From Karstenula rhodostoma CBS 690.94 (lineage: Eukaryota > Ascomycota > Dothideomycetes > Pleosporales > Didymosphaeriaceae), in assembly GCA_010093485.1 (NCBI GenBank), contig MU001492.1:2217122-2281121 (forward strand): 64,000 nt of DNA. The letters run 5' to 3'. Of the stretch, positions 21,880 to 33,562 are shown one piece after another. Each line of letters begins with the position of its first letter. The first letter of the stretch is position 1. A program made the position numbers and the translations under genes. The notes below the pieces were generated by a model. The model did not search any database. It had not been told where the DNA came from and saw nothing but the letters and a program-made list of their open reading frames with translations.

Positions 21880-22323
21880 ATGTCAGACGCAAAGGATGAG
21901 GGTATGATCAAGATAACGGTGGAGTTCAGGTAGGGTTTCGCGGCAGTGTGGCTGTTTTGATTTCGCGCTGATCAGTTACTAGCGGAGGGCTGGAGATGCT
22001 CTTCTCGAATGAGAGGAAGCTGTCTCTTACCATCCCTGCCAAAGATGAAGATGGGACGCGGTCGAACATAGCGTTCCTGGTTAGGCACCTGTGTGACACC
22101 GTCATGAAGGATCCAAGGAAGGAGCTGTTCGTTCTGGACGACACGGTGTAAGTGCACTGGAGGGATGCAGAAGTAAGGTAAATGGCTTGCTAATCATGCC
22201 ATCAGGAGGCCAGGCATCTTAGTCCTCATCAACGACGCAGATTGGGAGCTTGAAGGCGAGGACAAATACGAGATCGAAGACGGCGACAACATCCTGTTCG
22301 TCTCAACGCTTCACGGAGGATAG
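21880..22323 (+). CDS. URM1: ubiquitin-related modifier 1
   Basis: Sulfur carrier that is activated by Uba4, forms a C-terminal thiocarboxylate and supplies sulfur for 2-thiolation of wobble uridine 34; it can also be conjugated to proteins. Exons 21880-21929, 21983-22147 and 22206-22323; introns of 53 and 58 bp; 110 residues. Sequence features: [17 protein letters not shown] (joined over intron 1), [32 protein letters not shown], and an end in [11 protein letters not shown] with the essential Gly-Gly. Intron 1 uses the acceptor ACTAG at 21978-21982; the nearer ATCAG would bring a stop into frame. Intron 2 has GTAAGT and CATCAG. No stop falls in frame before TAG at 22321. The neighbouring PEX gene is convergent, its stop 72 bp away. 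Confidence 0.95.
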
Positions 22324-22395
22324 ACGTCACAAATTCGCGGTACAATCCAAATATCACACGTTCAAAAGAGCATGAGAATTCATGGCTACAGCATG

Positions 22396-24015
22396 TCAAT
22401 CCACACCAGAACTAACGGGCACCCTCTCCACGCCCCTAACCCACCTCCTCCGCCTCCACTCTCCCTTCCGACTCGGCCTCCCTTTCTCCCACGCCCGCCT
22501 CAAAACCTCCCTCTCCGAATCGCTCCCCGCGCCACCAACACTCTTATTCTTCAGTCTCGTCCTCTCCTTCCCGCTCTTCCCGCTCTTTATACTAAACTCC
22601 TTCTCCCGTATATCGTCCAGCTCCTCGTAGTGCAGGTCTGTTACCCAGCGTTCGCCCTCTATCTCCACCTCCACACCCGTGACACAGCGCTCCTCGACCC
22701 ACTCGCGGGAAAGCAGGTCGAGCACCCATTTCTTGTCGCTCCAGCGCCAGCCGCGCGGGGGCTGCACGTCCTCGAAGAAGGCCGTCCCCTTAGGACGGTC
22801 GCCTGCGATGCGGGACGGCGCAAGCGGCGCGTACGGCGTCGGGCTGAAGATATAAGACTCGTACTCGCCGTCCGTATCGTGCAGGGGTCTGTGCTGCAGC
22901 TCGAAGATTTCAACTTCGCGCCTATCCGGGGCGGTCTCGAGTTCGATATCTTTGGAGAGGTTGATTAGGAGGGAGCGGCCCTCGTGTTCTTTTTCGGAAA
23001 GGAGGCGCTCGTTTTCGGGGGTTGCAAGGAGGTCTTGTACAGTGGGGTGTCCGAGGATGGTCACGGCGTAGCCTATTGCGAGGAATATGAAGCGCCAGGG
23101 GAGCAGATGCGCGCAGATGAAGAGCATCACCGAGGTACACAGGAGTATGATGTAGATAATGGAGCTCAAGGACTCGTTTGAGAAGTTGGTGAGAGGCGTG
23201 ATGAAGGACACAATGGCATCGTGGCCTCGAGAAAAGTCTTCCATGGCGTTCTGTAGGTCGCGCATGTTGCGGAAGAAGTCTTTGGAAAGCTCGGGCGCGG
23301 GTTTGACAGTGCGGGCTGCAGCCAGTGGTGGCCCTCCCAGCGGGTACAGATCGGTTGGGAGATGGGTAGGTGGAGGTGGATGTCGGGCTAGGAAGGCGGG
23401 GACCATTATGAAGAACAGACAGCAGGCCAGGGGCAGGACCAAGGCCAGCGTGGGGTTGACGCATACGAAAGTGTATACAAAAAGAAAAGAGAGGGTTTGA
23501 GTGGGTTGCCGCCAGGTGAAGAGACGGATGGCGCGGTTTTGGGCTACAAAGGCTACGCCTATCCGGGCGTTGAAGCGGCGGAAGTTGGAGGACATCTGCG
23601 GAAGGGAGAAGTTGGGACGATCGACGTATTTCCTTGAACGGCGGTCTTTGACCTGGGGGGTGTCCCCGTCATCGTCAATATCTTGGGGAAGGACTGACGA
23701 GAGCAGCCTGCACAGGGTGTCAGTTGTGTGATGCTGCCCAGGTGGACGGGGTCCCATGCGACGTAGAGAACAAGCGAAGAGAACGTACATGGTGAACATT
23801 TTGTCTGAAAAGCGGTTTGGTGACTCGGATCGTTCATTGTCACCCAAAGACTGGAGCTTGTCTTTGAGCTTGCTGGCCGAGAGATGGTGTCGTGAGTCGC
23901 TCGGCGCGGTTGAAGACGAGGGACGGGAATGGTCGTGGTCGTCTGGGCTCGTTATCGACACAACGGGGATTGCTGTGTCGCGGTTGACAAACGAGGCTGC
24001 TGCTTCGTTGCTCAT
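22396..24015 (-). CDS. Pex24/Pex28-32-type peroxisomal membrane peroxin
   Basis: Membrane protein of the Pex23/Pex24/Pex28-32 family, which controls peroxisome number and size and ER-peroxisome contacts. Exons 24015-23789 and 23707-22396; 512 residues. The 81 bp intron (GTACGT, CTGAC, TGCAG) is a multiple of three and stop-free, so the unspliced frame is also open. Visible: N-terminal NRFSDKMFTMLLSSVLPQ after splicing; hydrophobic hairpin near FLFVYTFVCV and LVLPLACCLFFIM; a second pair near SIIYIILLCTSVMLFI and FIFLAIGYAVTIL. A dysferlin-type C-terminal domain follows, with RPKGTAFFEDVQPPRGWRW and KKWVLDLLSREWVEE. Start: the ATG at 24015 (MSNEAAASF); the frame continues upstream but only to a GTG at 24126. 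Which Pex number it corresponds to is not decided. Confidence 0.85.
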   Translation of the reverse strand: MSNEAAASFVNRDTAIPVVSITSPDDHDHSRPSSSTAPSDSRHHLSASKLKDKLQSLGDNERSESPNRFSDKMFTMYVLFACSLRRMGPRPPGQHHTTDTLCRLLSSVLPQDIDDDGDTPQVKDRRSRKYVDRPNFSLPQMSSNFRRFNARIGVAFVAQNRAIRLFTWRQPTQTLSFLFVYTFVCVNPTLALVLPLACCLFFIMVPAFLARHPPPPTHLPTDLYPLGGPPLAAARTVKPAPELSKDFFRNMRDLQNAMEDFSRGHDAIVSFITPLTNFSNESLSSIIYIILLCTSVMLFICAHLLPWRFIFLAIGYAVTILGHPTVQDLLATPENERLLSEKEHEGRSLLINLSKDIELETAPDRREVEIFELQHRPLHDTDGEYESYIFSPTPYAPLAPSRIAGDRPKGTAFFEDVQPPRGWRWSDKKWVLDLLSREWVEERCVTGVEVEIEGERWVTDLHYEELDDIREKEFSIKSGKSGKERTRLKNKSVGGAGSDSEREVLRRAWEKGRPSRKGEWRRRRWVRGVERVPVSSGVD

Positions 24016-25257
24016 TGCGAATGCTTTCCGTCGCCGTGGAGGTCCGAGGAGATCTCGAGGTGGTTGTTCCGAGGTTGAGGTTGAAGTTGAGATATGCACC
24101 GCCACAGTTGGGGTATCCAGCTTCACGAGACAGAGACAGGCTGGCGGGACTCAGACTGTATTGCAGCAACAGGCCGAACGGTCTCGCATAGTGCAGTCCG
24201 TGCGTGGTTCGCTCCAGCGTTCATACACCGTGTCGGTTTGGTGTTAGCTCGTCGCGGCGTGGACATGGACATGGCAGAGGGTCTGGGGTCTGGAGTCTCT
24301 GTGGCATGTGCAAGCGGGGATGACGGCGTCGGGCAGCGCGGACGGCGCGTGGTCGGCACTGGGCAGCTTGGGTGCGTCCGTGCGCCTCGCCTTCCCTTCC
24401 CCCTTTTGTTTGTCAGGACTCAGGGACCGTTCAACGGCGTGAGCCATGGAAAACATCAACGCCAACAGGCACGCTTGCAGCATCGCATCGGCCGTCTGCA
24501 CGGTGACGAGCTCCAGCAGCGCAGCAGAGGCGCACGCCGCCGCAACCACGGCTGCCTCCGCACTTCGGCAGTGTCCCTTGGGCCGCTTGCGACACTGACA
24601 GCGGCCTGCCATGCGAGGAACACGGCCGTTTGGTGCAGCTGAGGTCTGTAATTTTACGAGCGTGCATCGGCGCCGTGCCCGCTGCGCGCAGTCCCTGGTG
24701 GCGGGCCTTGCAGGCGTTTGGTAGCACTGCGAGAGCCCGTGTGTAGCTGGAACGACGTCTGCGCAGGACGGCCCCTCGACATCTGCTCCCACCGAGCCTT
24801 GAGAGTCGCTGGCAAGGCGGTTTCCCGGGAGAAATTGTTGTTTTGATATTATTATCGCACGGCTATTCGTCGAGCTGCAAAGACCCGCTGGGTGGTCTGT
24901 GTGTCAACATATCGCTACCCTGCCTGAATCGTCGCCTGCAAGCTACCATTGCACTCTTTCTTCTCCTATCTCTCAGCCGTTGCCGCGCCCCTCCCGCCAG
25001 TACGCTCGTGTGCTCGACCCAACCATCGCAATCTGCCGGCGGATCTTGTAGCGTGCTGTGCCTGCTCCTCCCCCCGTCCGACCTGATCGAAATGCCCGCG
25101 TCCGCATAGTCCTTGCTCCAAGCCTCGAGCTTGGGGAGCAGCCGTCCAGCGCGCAGCACAAGCGACGACAGGCCGGCCAGGAGAGAACCAAGCTGTGAGG
25201 TGATCCGGAGCCATCAGTCAGCACGCCAGCTTACCGCGGCCCCGACCTTCGTTGACA
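24016..25257. other. divergent intergenic region, peroxin and kinase promoters
   Basis: About 1.2 kb between two genes transcribed away from each other. GC-rich, so several open frames of 80-180 codons occur on both strands. They overlap one another and lack domains or convincing splice pairs, and I take them as chance frames. A pyrimidine-rich stretch (24950-24990) precedes the kinase start. Confidence 0.55.
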
Positions 25258-28200
25258 ATGGTAGCCCAGCCGCCAGCTCGAACGAGGATGGAGAGCAGCC
25301 TCCCTGTGCTCAGCAGGGCCAGCTCGGCAGAAGAGAGCAACGGCTCGACGGGTGAGTGTCGCTCTAGGCGCGTGTATGGCGGGGGAAGAGGTGCTGACCC
25401 GCGTGGTGCTGCAGATGCAGATGCAGATGGACGAGTCCGCAAGTTCCAGCGAACCAGCGGGACCGAGCATGCACGCCGAAAGTCGAGTGCGCCCAACATC
25501 ACGTCTGCTCCTCGACCGCCCCAAGACACCGGCACAAAGACAAACTTCCGCGGGCGGCGCCAGTCGGTGCGCGACCACAAAGTGCCGCTGGGCCCGCGCC
25601 CCTACGAGAAACAGAGGTGAGAGGGACGCTCGCAATGGCACGCCCGGACGGCCGACAGCATGCTGACGAGCAATTGCGTGTGTAGGGTCACCAGCGATGT
25701 TGGCAGTATTGCGCCCCAGGGCCGCGCCTTCCCCGCCGTCAACGACGCGGCTTCCCGCTTCAGCTTCACGTCGCAGGCGAACCCCCCGGACGCGCCTGCC
25801 AATGCGGGCGAGCACTTCATCCCCGAGGTTACCTTTGACGACTTCGCAAACAGTCTCCAGTACGAGCCCGCCCTGAGCCACTTCCCGCAACCGCCCGATT
25901 CATCCACGCTCGCTTCGTCCCACATGGCCCCCCCGTCACAGCACCCATTCACGTCCTCCGCCCTGCCATCCTCCACACAGCACGCGCCCTTGCCCTTCAC
26001 AAGCAACACGGCCGAGACACGTCCGGCACGCAGCACCTCGCTAATCCGTCGCTTCAGCCAGTCGAGACCCAAGCCAGGCCCGCCCAATGCCCCGGCGGAA
26101 CCCTCATCAATCCCGCCGCCCACCTCGAACATGACGATCCGCACGCGTCGCCAGAGCCAATTCACCGCTCAGCCACCCCCGAATCCAGCGGCACGCGCGC
26201 CGCGGAAGTCTGTAGGGCCCGGCATGCTGCCGACACCGAGCTTGGACAGCCGCCAGGAAGTGCCCCGACTGGCCAGCCATGGCGACAATGGGCAGACACG
26301 CATGGGACGCACCCCATCGTTTGGCCAAGGCAGCAACCGTCGTGGCACGCTTCCGCCGGGTCTGATTCTGGGTGCCGACACCACCACCAGAGTTCCCAGT
26401 GCAGCACGCGCTGCAAAGGCGAAGTCGCTCTATGCGGCCCCGCGGCAGCAGCCGACTTTGCTGCTTGCCCCCACGGTCTTTGATCCGTCACGATCGCCAG
26501 CAAGGTCGACAGCAGGTACTCAAACGCCCTCTTCATCCAGCAAACGGCAGTCGACGATGCACCACGTCAGCGGACTGGGTGCAAGGACGATAAGCCCGAC
26601 GGACGCACGAAGGCTGAAGAGACTTTCCATGAATCCCAATCCAATTGGAGGGCCGGTCAGTCCCCCAACGCCTCAAGCCGAGTTCGCATTTGACGAGCGG
26701 CCCTTCGATCAATCACCTGCTATGATCTTCAGAAAGAGCGTTACGCCGTCATCTGCAAGAGCCACGCCTGACCAGAATCTGAATCGCAAGTCGTTCGCGT
26801 CGGGTATCTCCATCTCCTCGAATTCCAGCCTCAACTCTTTAAGAGTCGGGAACACGACGCTACAGCCACGAAACCCCGCGTTAGCTGGGTCTCGATTGCC
26901 CACCCCCAAACCCAGAAACGTCCATAGCTCGGCTGGCGCAGAGGAAGAAGAGGAGGTGCCACCGGTACCAGCCATTCCCAAAGCTTACGAATCGCCAAAG
27001 GATCCGGAGAACAAGACATTCTCGTTCTCGGCATCAGCCTTGAAGTTGAGTGCTGCGCTGAGGCCTTCTCCAGAACGGACCACGTCTGATGATATGGCTT
27101 CCATGTCGTCACTCAATGCACAGACCAGAGTAACCGAATCTGCAAAGACAGAATCTGCAAAGAAAGTAGCAGCAACAATCAGGCACAGAAGAGGATTGAC
27201 CGTCGGTGCCGGATCCGATGCCGAGAAGAGCCCGTCTGTTCACCAGAGCAACAAGAAGAACTTGCAACCAATACGACTCCCTCCTCTCAACTTGCTGCCT
27301 CTCGGCACGCCGTTCAACAACAGGATCTCATCGTTCCCGGCGCCTTCCACAGAAGTGGATGATCGTAACACGACGCCACCACCCAAGAGGGCAGCCAACA
27401 AAACACCGAGCACGCCGATGACTGCCTCAAAGGCCAGCTTCTTCTCCCGAAATAACATCATGGACAAGTATGACGGCGGCAAGCATCTTCGTAGCAGCAG
27501 TTCCGCCTTCAATCTAAAATCCACCGAGACCCCATTACATGGGGCTGCAGCTATGCCTATTCCAACTTTGAACCCTAATCGCCAGATAGCTACGCCTTTC
27601 TCTTCAAACTCACTACCGAAGAATGGTGGCGACTACGCGGTTCTGTACTCGAAACCTTCCGAAGAGTACAAACTCAGCGACACCGACGCAGAAATGCGAA
27701 GTATGAAGGTGCAAGGTCCTCGTGCCCCTCAGAAGGACACGGATTCTGCAAAGACATCAACCTCAACAGAGTCCGAGACCCCTTCTTCCGCATCGTCATT
27801 GAGACGTAAGCTGAGCCTGAGTGGGTGGCGCCGTGGCTCATCAAAAACTGCCGCTCAAACTTCCCATACTAGCCAACCGCGAAACGCCCCTAAAAAGAGC
27901 CAAGAAATAGGTCCTCAACCCCCGAAACACAGCGATATGCCTCCACCGAAGCTTCCTGCCTCAGCAACTTGGAGCGGAGCAGTTGCCGCGAGTCCTACGC
28001 CTGCCGCACGGGCTCGACCTTCGCTCGATTTCGGCCGTCGCAAGACCTCTACGTCTACGTCTACGACAGTCGCCAGCGATACTGAAACTGAGAAGAACCG
28101 CAAAGCGAACGGCGGTTTGGGCGTCCGCACTGCCTCTGGGTATTCAGAGCAACCAAACGGGCAACATGCGCCAAAGTCCACCTCAATGTTGTCACCTATG

Positions 28201-29922
28201 CAGAGGATGCTAGGATCCAAGAGTTCCACTAACATGCTGAAATCCCGCAACCTGGAAACGAACCTGGACCGAGATGACCTGGCTGCTGATGAAGAGATGA
28301 AGAAACTTGGATCCAAACGCAAGGATTTCGAGCATGCGGCCCGCGACGTAGATGAGCTCCGGAAGAGAGCACGCCCTCAAGAACGTGTCACTGCAGCGCA
28401 AGCACTTCAAATGGTGAGCCTCAACATCTTCGAACGAGGCGAAATCATCGACTACAAGGAAATATACTTCTGCGGCACGAAGAGCGCGAAGAAGCATGTA
28501 GGCGACTTGAATGCTACTACCGCAAATTTTGGGTACGATGACGACCGGGGCGATTACAACATTGTTATGGGAGACCATCTAGCCTATCGCTACGAAGTAG
28601 TAGATTTGCTCGGTAAGGGCAGCTTTGGGCAGGTTGTACGTTGCGTCGATCACAAGACCGGTGGGCTTGTTGCCATTAAAATCATCCGCAACAAGAAACG
28701 CTTCCATCAACAGGCATTGGTGGAGGTTAACATTCTGCAAAAGTTGCGCGAATGGGTAAGCGTTGTTCTCCAAATCTATTGAATGTTCCTTGATCGCTGA
28801 CTGCCATGACAGGACCCAGACAACAAGCACAGCATGATCAACTTCACTCAAAGCTTTTATTTCCGTGGCCATCTTTGCATTTCCACCGAGCTTCTCGGCA
28901 TGAATCTTTATGAGTTTATCAAAGCACACGAGTTCAAAGGGTTCTCGCTTCGGCTTATTCGACGATTCTGCAAGCAAATGCTCGGCTCGCTGGTGATGCT
29001 GAAGAGCAAGCGAGTAATCCATTGTGATCTGAAACCAGAGAACATTCTGCTTGCACACCCACTTCATTCGGAGATCAAGGTCATCGATTTTGGCTCCAGC
29101 TGCTTCGAGAACGAGAAGGTCTATACATACATCCAATCACGGTTCTACCGCTCGCCCGAAGTCATTTTGGGTATGAGTTACGGCCTGCCAATCGACATGT
29201 GGAGTTTAGGTTGCATCCTGGCGGAGCTCCTTACAGGATACCCGATCTTCCCCGGCGAGAACGAACAGGAACAACTAGCCTGCATTATGGAGATCTTCGG
29301 ACCTCCAGAAAAGCATCTGATTGAGAAGAGCAGCAGAAAGAAGCTGTTCTTCGACTCAATGGGCAAGCCGCGAGTCACAGTCTCTACGAAAGGCCGTCGA
29401 CGCAGGCCAAGCTCGAAAACACTGCAACAGGCGCTCAAATGCGACGATGAAGCTTTCCTTGATTTCCTTGCACGATGCCTTCGCTGGGATCCAGAGCGAC
29501 GCATGAAGCCCGACGAAGCGATGCTCCATGAGTTCATCACGGGCGTAAAGCGAGCTCCTCGGCCTCGCCAAGCCATCAATGGAGCGGTGAGCGCAGCATC
29601 ACCAAACAAGCGGGTAACTTCGTCTCAGACGGCATCATCACGCGTACGACCCCTGCCTGAACCGCCAGCTACGAGCTTCAAACATGGCACCGTCGTAGTG
29701 TCAGATCGCCAGGTGTCAGCCAGCTCACCTGTCAAGATTGGGCCAAGCGGACCTAGACGACAATCGACTGTCGCACCAGCGGGAGCAGGAATCAAGAGAA
29801 CCGTCAATGGAGCGCCTGCGCCTACTACAAGCAGTCTCCCGCGGGTTGCCCAACGAAACGTATCTGGAAAATCAGACCTTGCTGCGGCAGCCGCGGCAGC
29901 AAGTCTGAAAACCACTCGGTGA
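25258..29922 (+). CDS. DYRK-family protein kinase, Pom1-like
   Basis: Dual-specificity-type kinase. The fission-yeast member Pom1 forms cell-end gradients that control polarity and mitotic entry. Exons 25258-25351, 25415-25616, 25686-28755 and 28813-29922; introns of 63, 69 and 57 bp; 1491 residues. The N-terminal 1060 residues are Ser/Pro/Thr-rich and disordered, with basic patches. A DYRK-homology segment, ITAAQALQ-like (RVTAAQALQMVSLNIFERGEIIDY), precedes the catalytic domain from about residue 1066. Motifs: GKGSFGQ, AIKI (Lys1097), HCDLKPEN (Asp1194), DFG at about 1214-1216, the activation-loop YTY (about 1226-1228, DYRK autophosphorylation site) and RFYRSPEVILG. The tail after GVKRAPRPRQ is low complexity. 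Intron 1 ends in tandem ATGCAG units, so acceptors 6 and 12 bases downstream keep frame. An upstream non-coding exon is possible. Assigned as Pom1-like rather than Yak1 by the kinase core. Confidence 0.9.
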
Positions 29923-31444
29923 CTTGGCAACAACATAACGAAAACGACTGCATTTATTTAGGAGTGGGGATATCCTGGGATCGTGGGGTAAATTTCGTAA
30001 TCAATACTATTCTTGGGGGCCGGTTTGTTTGCAACACATGAGATTCACTTTTACGCACGACGCTTATACCCCGAAAACGTACGTACTTTTTCTTGCCGAA
30101 GACGCTATTCACGGCATCACAGGCATTGGATAGGTGGGAGGATGTGTGCATGGGGCGGAACCTCGAGCGGGTGCTGTGCTGTTTAGTACCATGTTGGCGC
30201 GTGCAGGTGGACGCGCGTTATTAGACATCACCACTGTGTTTTTGTACCTTAGTGAAGGGCGGAAGTTTTCTTCTTTTCGTTTGTAGAATACAGCTGCACC
30301 GTGGTGGGGGGGTTTGTCGAATAGAAGGCGGTAGCTAGTCAACGATCGACAATGTAGGCTCATTCGCTTAATTCACATGTAGACTGGCGACGTCGTTCGC
30401 TTTGAAACGAGAAAGCGCCATATAAAAAGAAGTTGAAACTTGGCGGGTATTGTGAGCTGATGTATCCTAGAAACACAGTAGTGGGTGAGGAGAGGAAATC
30501 AACCGGACTCTCGCAGTAAGAATCCTCACGAAGGACGTATGGTTCTTTCCCTCGCCCACTGTGATATGCGAAGCCAGGGCGCTCCATTGTTGAGGCATAA
30601 ACATTAGCCAAGCGATGTCGGAGGCGAGGCTGGACCCTGAGCTTGAGGCTTGGAGCATGTGCGTGAGTGTGGTGGGGCGCTCGGGCCAATGTTGGAGAAG
30701 TTTTGCTTGCCGGGCGAACCCCCGCCGTGAAGGGCACCATGTTTCGTTATGTGTGGAGAGACGGGAAGGCGAAGTTTAATCGGCCACCTAATAATTTGAC
30801 TAACGCTAGAGCCATGCTACTAATGGCGACCTGTTCGCAATCGATCTGGACGCCGGCGGCTCATGATCATGAGGCACTCAGGCGTGGGCTATTCGTTGAA
30901 ATACGGTACCGGCGCCAGGCTGGAACCGTGGAGAGACGGCCGCGGACAGGAGGAGGCTGTGAACATTATTCATCCCGAGATGCCCATTTGTAGTTTGTAA
31001 TCCTTGATCATTCGACCTTGCATGTCTCTGCTAGGCTGCGTGCTTGAAAGCCGTCCGAGCCTGCCGCAACAAACCCGCCAGCACTCCCCAGGTCTCCTTC
31101 CCACCGAACGCGCTACAGATCTCGTGTCCCTTTGTCCGCCTTGGTTAAGCGGTAGCTTGTTTTAGTCTGAACATCCAACAATTACCTCCGATCCCATGGC
31201 CGGTGCTTTCTAAGTCACCACGTCTTCACAACGCGCCTCGGCTTCATTGACGGAAGTACCTCTCTCACTGTGCAGCCACGGCCAAGGTTGCTATCACGCG
31301 ACACCGACACCGACATAAGCACCTTGCTCGGTTGCTCTCCTAGTTGACCCGCACGCCCGGTGCAACTGCAGCAGTCGCGCCTACCCGGCGTCGAAATTAA
31401 AATACAACTCCAGCGGCACACAGCCTCGCTCCTTTCACGTCAAG
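29923..31444. other. intergenic, no gene seen
   Basis: About 1.5 kb between the kinase and the indoleamine dioxygenase, both on the plus strand. Open frames up to about 125 codons lack features. The last 300 bp (31150-31440) are rich in C and T runs typical of fungal promoters. Confidence 0.6.
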
Positions 31445-33013
31445 ATGATTCCGACAATTCCACGCCTGGAAGACTACGACATTTCGCCACAGAATGGCTT
31501 CTTGCCTTCGGAGTTACCCTTGGAGATATTACCCGATGCATACTACCAGCCCTGGGAGACAGTCGTCCGCAGCTTCCAGAGCCTTATCCTTGCGAAACGT
31601 CTCCGCCAGATCATCGACACGCTGCCCGTCCTTTCGACCGAGTTTCTTCTCACCGAAGCAGAATGGCGGAGAGCCTATTCAATCCTTGGGTTCATGGCTC
31701 ACGCCTATGTTTGGGGCGGCGACCGGCCCGCCGATGTAAGCGATGACTATCTGGCCATCGGTATGCCGACCTCGCACTAACGCATCGCAGATCGTTCCGC
31801 AATCGGTGTCGATCCCGTTCCTGCAGACATGCAAACACCTCGAACTACCGCCTGTCGCTACCTATGCCGGTGTCTGCTTATGGAATTGGCGACCGCTCTT
31901 CGATGGAGAACCCGTTGACTCGCTCGAAAACCTCGCGACGCACATGACCTTTACCGGTTCACTGGACGAGTCATGGTTTTACTTGGTGTCCGTCGCTATC
32001 GAAGCTCGCGCTGGTCCGGTCATCCCGATGATGATCGAAGCTATTGGCGCAGCGAGGCGAGGCGAAAGCAAAAGGGTCGTAGAGTGCCTGCGTGCTTTTG
32101 CAGAGAGGTTGGACGAGATCGGTAGCTTGCTCGAAAGGATGTACGAGAGTTGCGATCCTCATGTTTTCTACCACCGCATCCGCCCGTTCCTCGCAGGCGG
32201 CAAAAACATGGCTGACGCTGGCTTGCCCAACGGAGTCATGTTTGACGATGGTACGGGAGAGCAGCCGTACGTCCAGTTTTCTGGTGGCAGCAATGCCCAA
32301 AGCTCTGTCATACAGTTCTTCGACATCATCCTCGGTGTCGAGCACCGCCAGACTGGCGAAAAGAAACCAGACAGCTCGGCTCCGGTACCATCATCACAGG
32401 CTCCTCCTCACGGATTCCTAGTCGAAATGCGGAAATACATGCCGGGGCCTCACCGTCGCTTCCTTGAGCAGGTCGAGCGCGTAGCCAACATCCGTGAATA
32501 TGTCACGGGCCGTCGGCATGATCGCGCCCTTGTAACTGCTTACGACGCCTGTCTAGCAATGCTGCGAACACTCCGTGACAAGCATATCCAAATTGTCTCC
32601 CGCTACATCATCATCAAATCAAGAGAGTCAAGGTCCGACTCGCGATCGCTGTCTCCGAAAGAAGCATCGGCTCAGCGTCTGAATCTTGCGAATACGGTGC
32701 GACGAGGCAACAGCAAGAAGCTTCGCGGAACTGGTGGCACAGCTTTGATTCCATTCCTGAAGCAAGCCCGAGACGAGACGGGAGAGCCTGCAATCGATGC
32801 ATGGGCCCGACGATTGCTCAACAACGGCCCGGGCGGTATCGCTGTGCGAGACGGTGTAGCGATGCTGGGCAAGATGAACGAAAACTTTACCGGAGAGGTC
32901 GAGATCGTGGGCTTAGCCGGGAGTTGGAGTGTGGACGACAGCGAGGGTGGTGTAAGTCTCTTTCGGGTTCCAAGTGTATCAGTACTGACCACAGACAGAT
33001 CTGCCACTGGTGA
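31445..33013 (+). CDS. BNA2: indoleamine 2,3-dioxygenase
   Basis: Heme enzyme that opens the indole ring of tryptophan to N-formylkynurenine, the first step of de novo NAD synthesis. Exons 31445-31735, 31791-32951 and 32999-33013; introns of 55 and 47 bp; 488 residues. Family signatures: LPDAYYQPWETV; LPPVATYAGVCLWNW; SLDESWFYLVSVAIEA; DPHVFYHRIRPFLAG; FSGGSNAQSSVIQFFDIILG; MRKYMPGPHRRFL; the proximal heme histidine in LRDKHIQIVSRYI (His362); and GTGGTALIPFLKQARDET. The final exon is only 15 bases and adds ICHW. Its acceptor (second CAG of acagacag) is chosen because fungal members end in a similar GGxCHW. Reading through the intron, or using the first CAG, would give other tails. It starts at an ATG in a good context after a long CT-rich leader. 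Confidence 0.93.
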
Positions 33014-33562
33014 ATGCTCGCTAGCGGATTGTTCGTAGAGACGACAATCTGCCACTGACCATAGACCTTATTTGTAACTTTATGTGGACATCTTCGCTCA
33101 AAAGTAGCTCTGGAGACTCCCCTGTACTAGATACCCCACCATTCCCTTGCATTGTGGAGAGTTTGCGTGGTCGTACGCATGCATAGAAATTCAATAGATT
33201 GCATCATTGCGCATGATGAATGGGTTGCGCTGTGTGCCTCCCTTATGTCTCGTGGTCTTCAAACGCTTCGCCAAGGGCCCAGAATTGTCGCGTCTAATGC
33301 GCCTCTTGCATTGCATCATTCACCCCGCCGGGGCCAAGGTTTCGACACGCGACGCAGGCGCGTCCCACGTATGACGTCACCTGTTCACATGCGGCAGCCC
33401 GACCCATAGACAGAAGTCACAGGAACCCAACAAGCAAAGCATATAAGCCTTCAGATCGCGCTCTACACCGTCCATTCTCCAGCAAAAACCCCGAAATCAG
33501 AAGCACAACTCTACTGTACTTTCACCACTTCAAATCAACAACGAACCAGACAAACACCAGTC
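33014..33562. other. intergenic, promoter of the CsbD-like gene
   Basis: About 550 bp. Near its 3' end lies a TATA-like ATATAAG at 33441-33447, about 115 bp before the next ATG, followed by a C/A-rich leader. Confidence 0.6.
33441..33447 (+). promoter_or_regulatory. TATA-like element of the CsbD-like gene
   Basis: ATATAAG located 116 bp upstream of the ATG at 33563, followed by a CA/CT-rich leader. The position and sequence fit a core promoter; no direct proof. Confidence 0.45.

Noticed and set aside
21725..21892. Longer ELP2 start at 21892
   Set aside because: It would overlap URM1 exon 1 and add 56 residues not seen at Elp2 N-termini; the ATG at 21724 is adjacent to the conserved sequence.
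24244..25890. Overlapping open frames on both strands before and within the kinase N-terminus
   Set aside because: GC-rich chance frames; those past 25258 overlap coding exons of the kinase, and none shows a domain or signal peptide.
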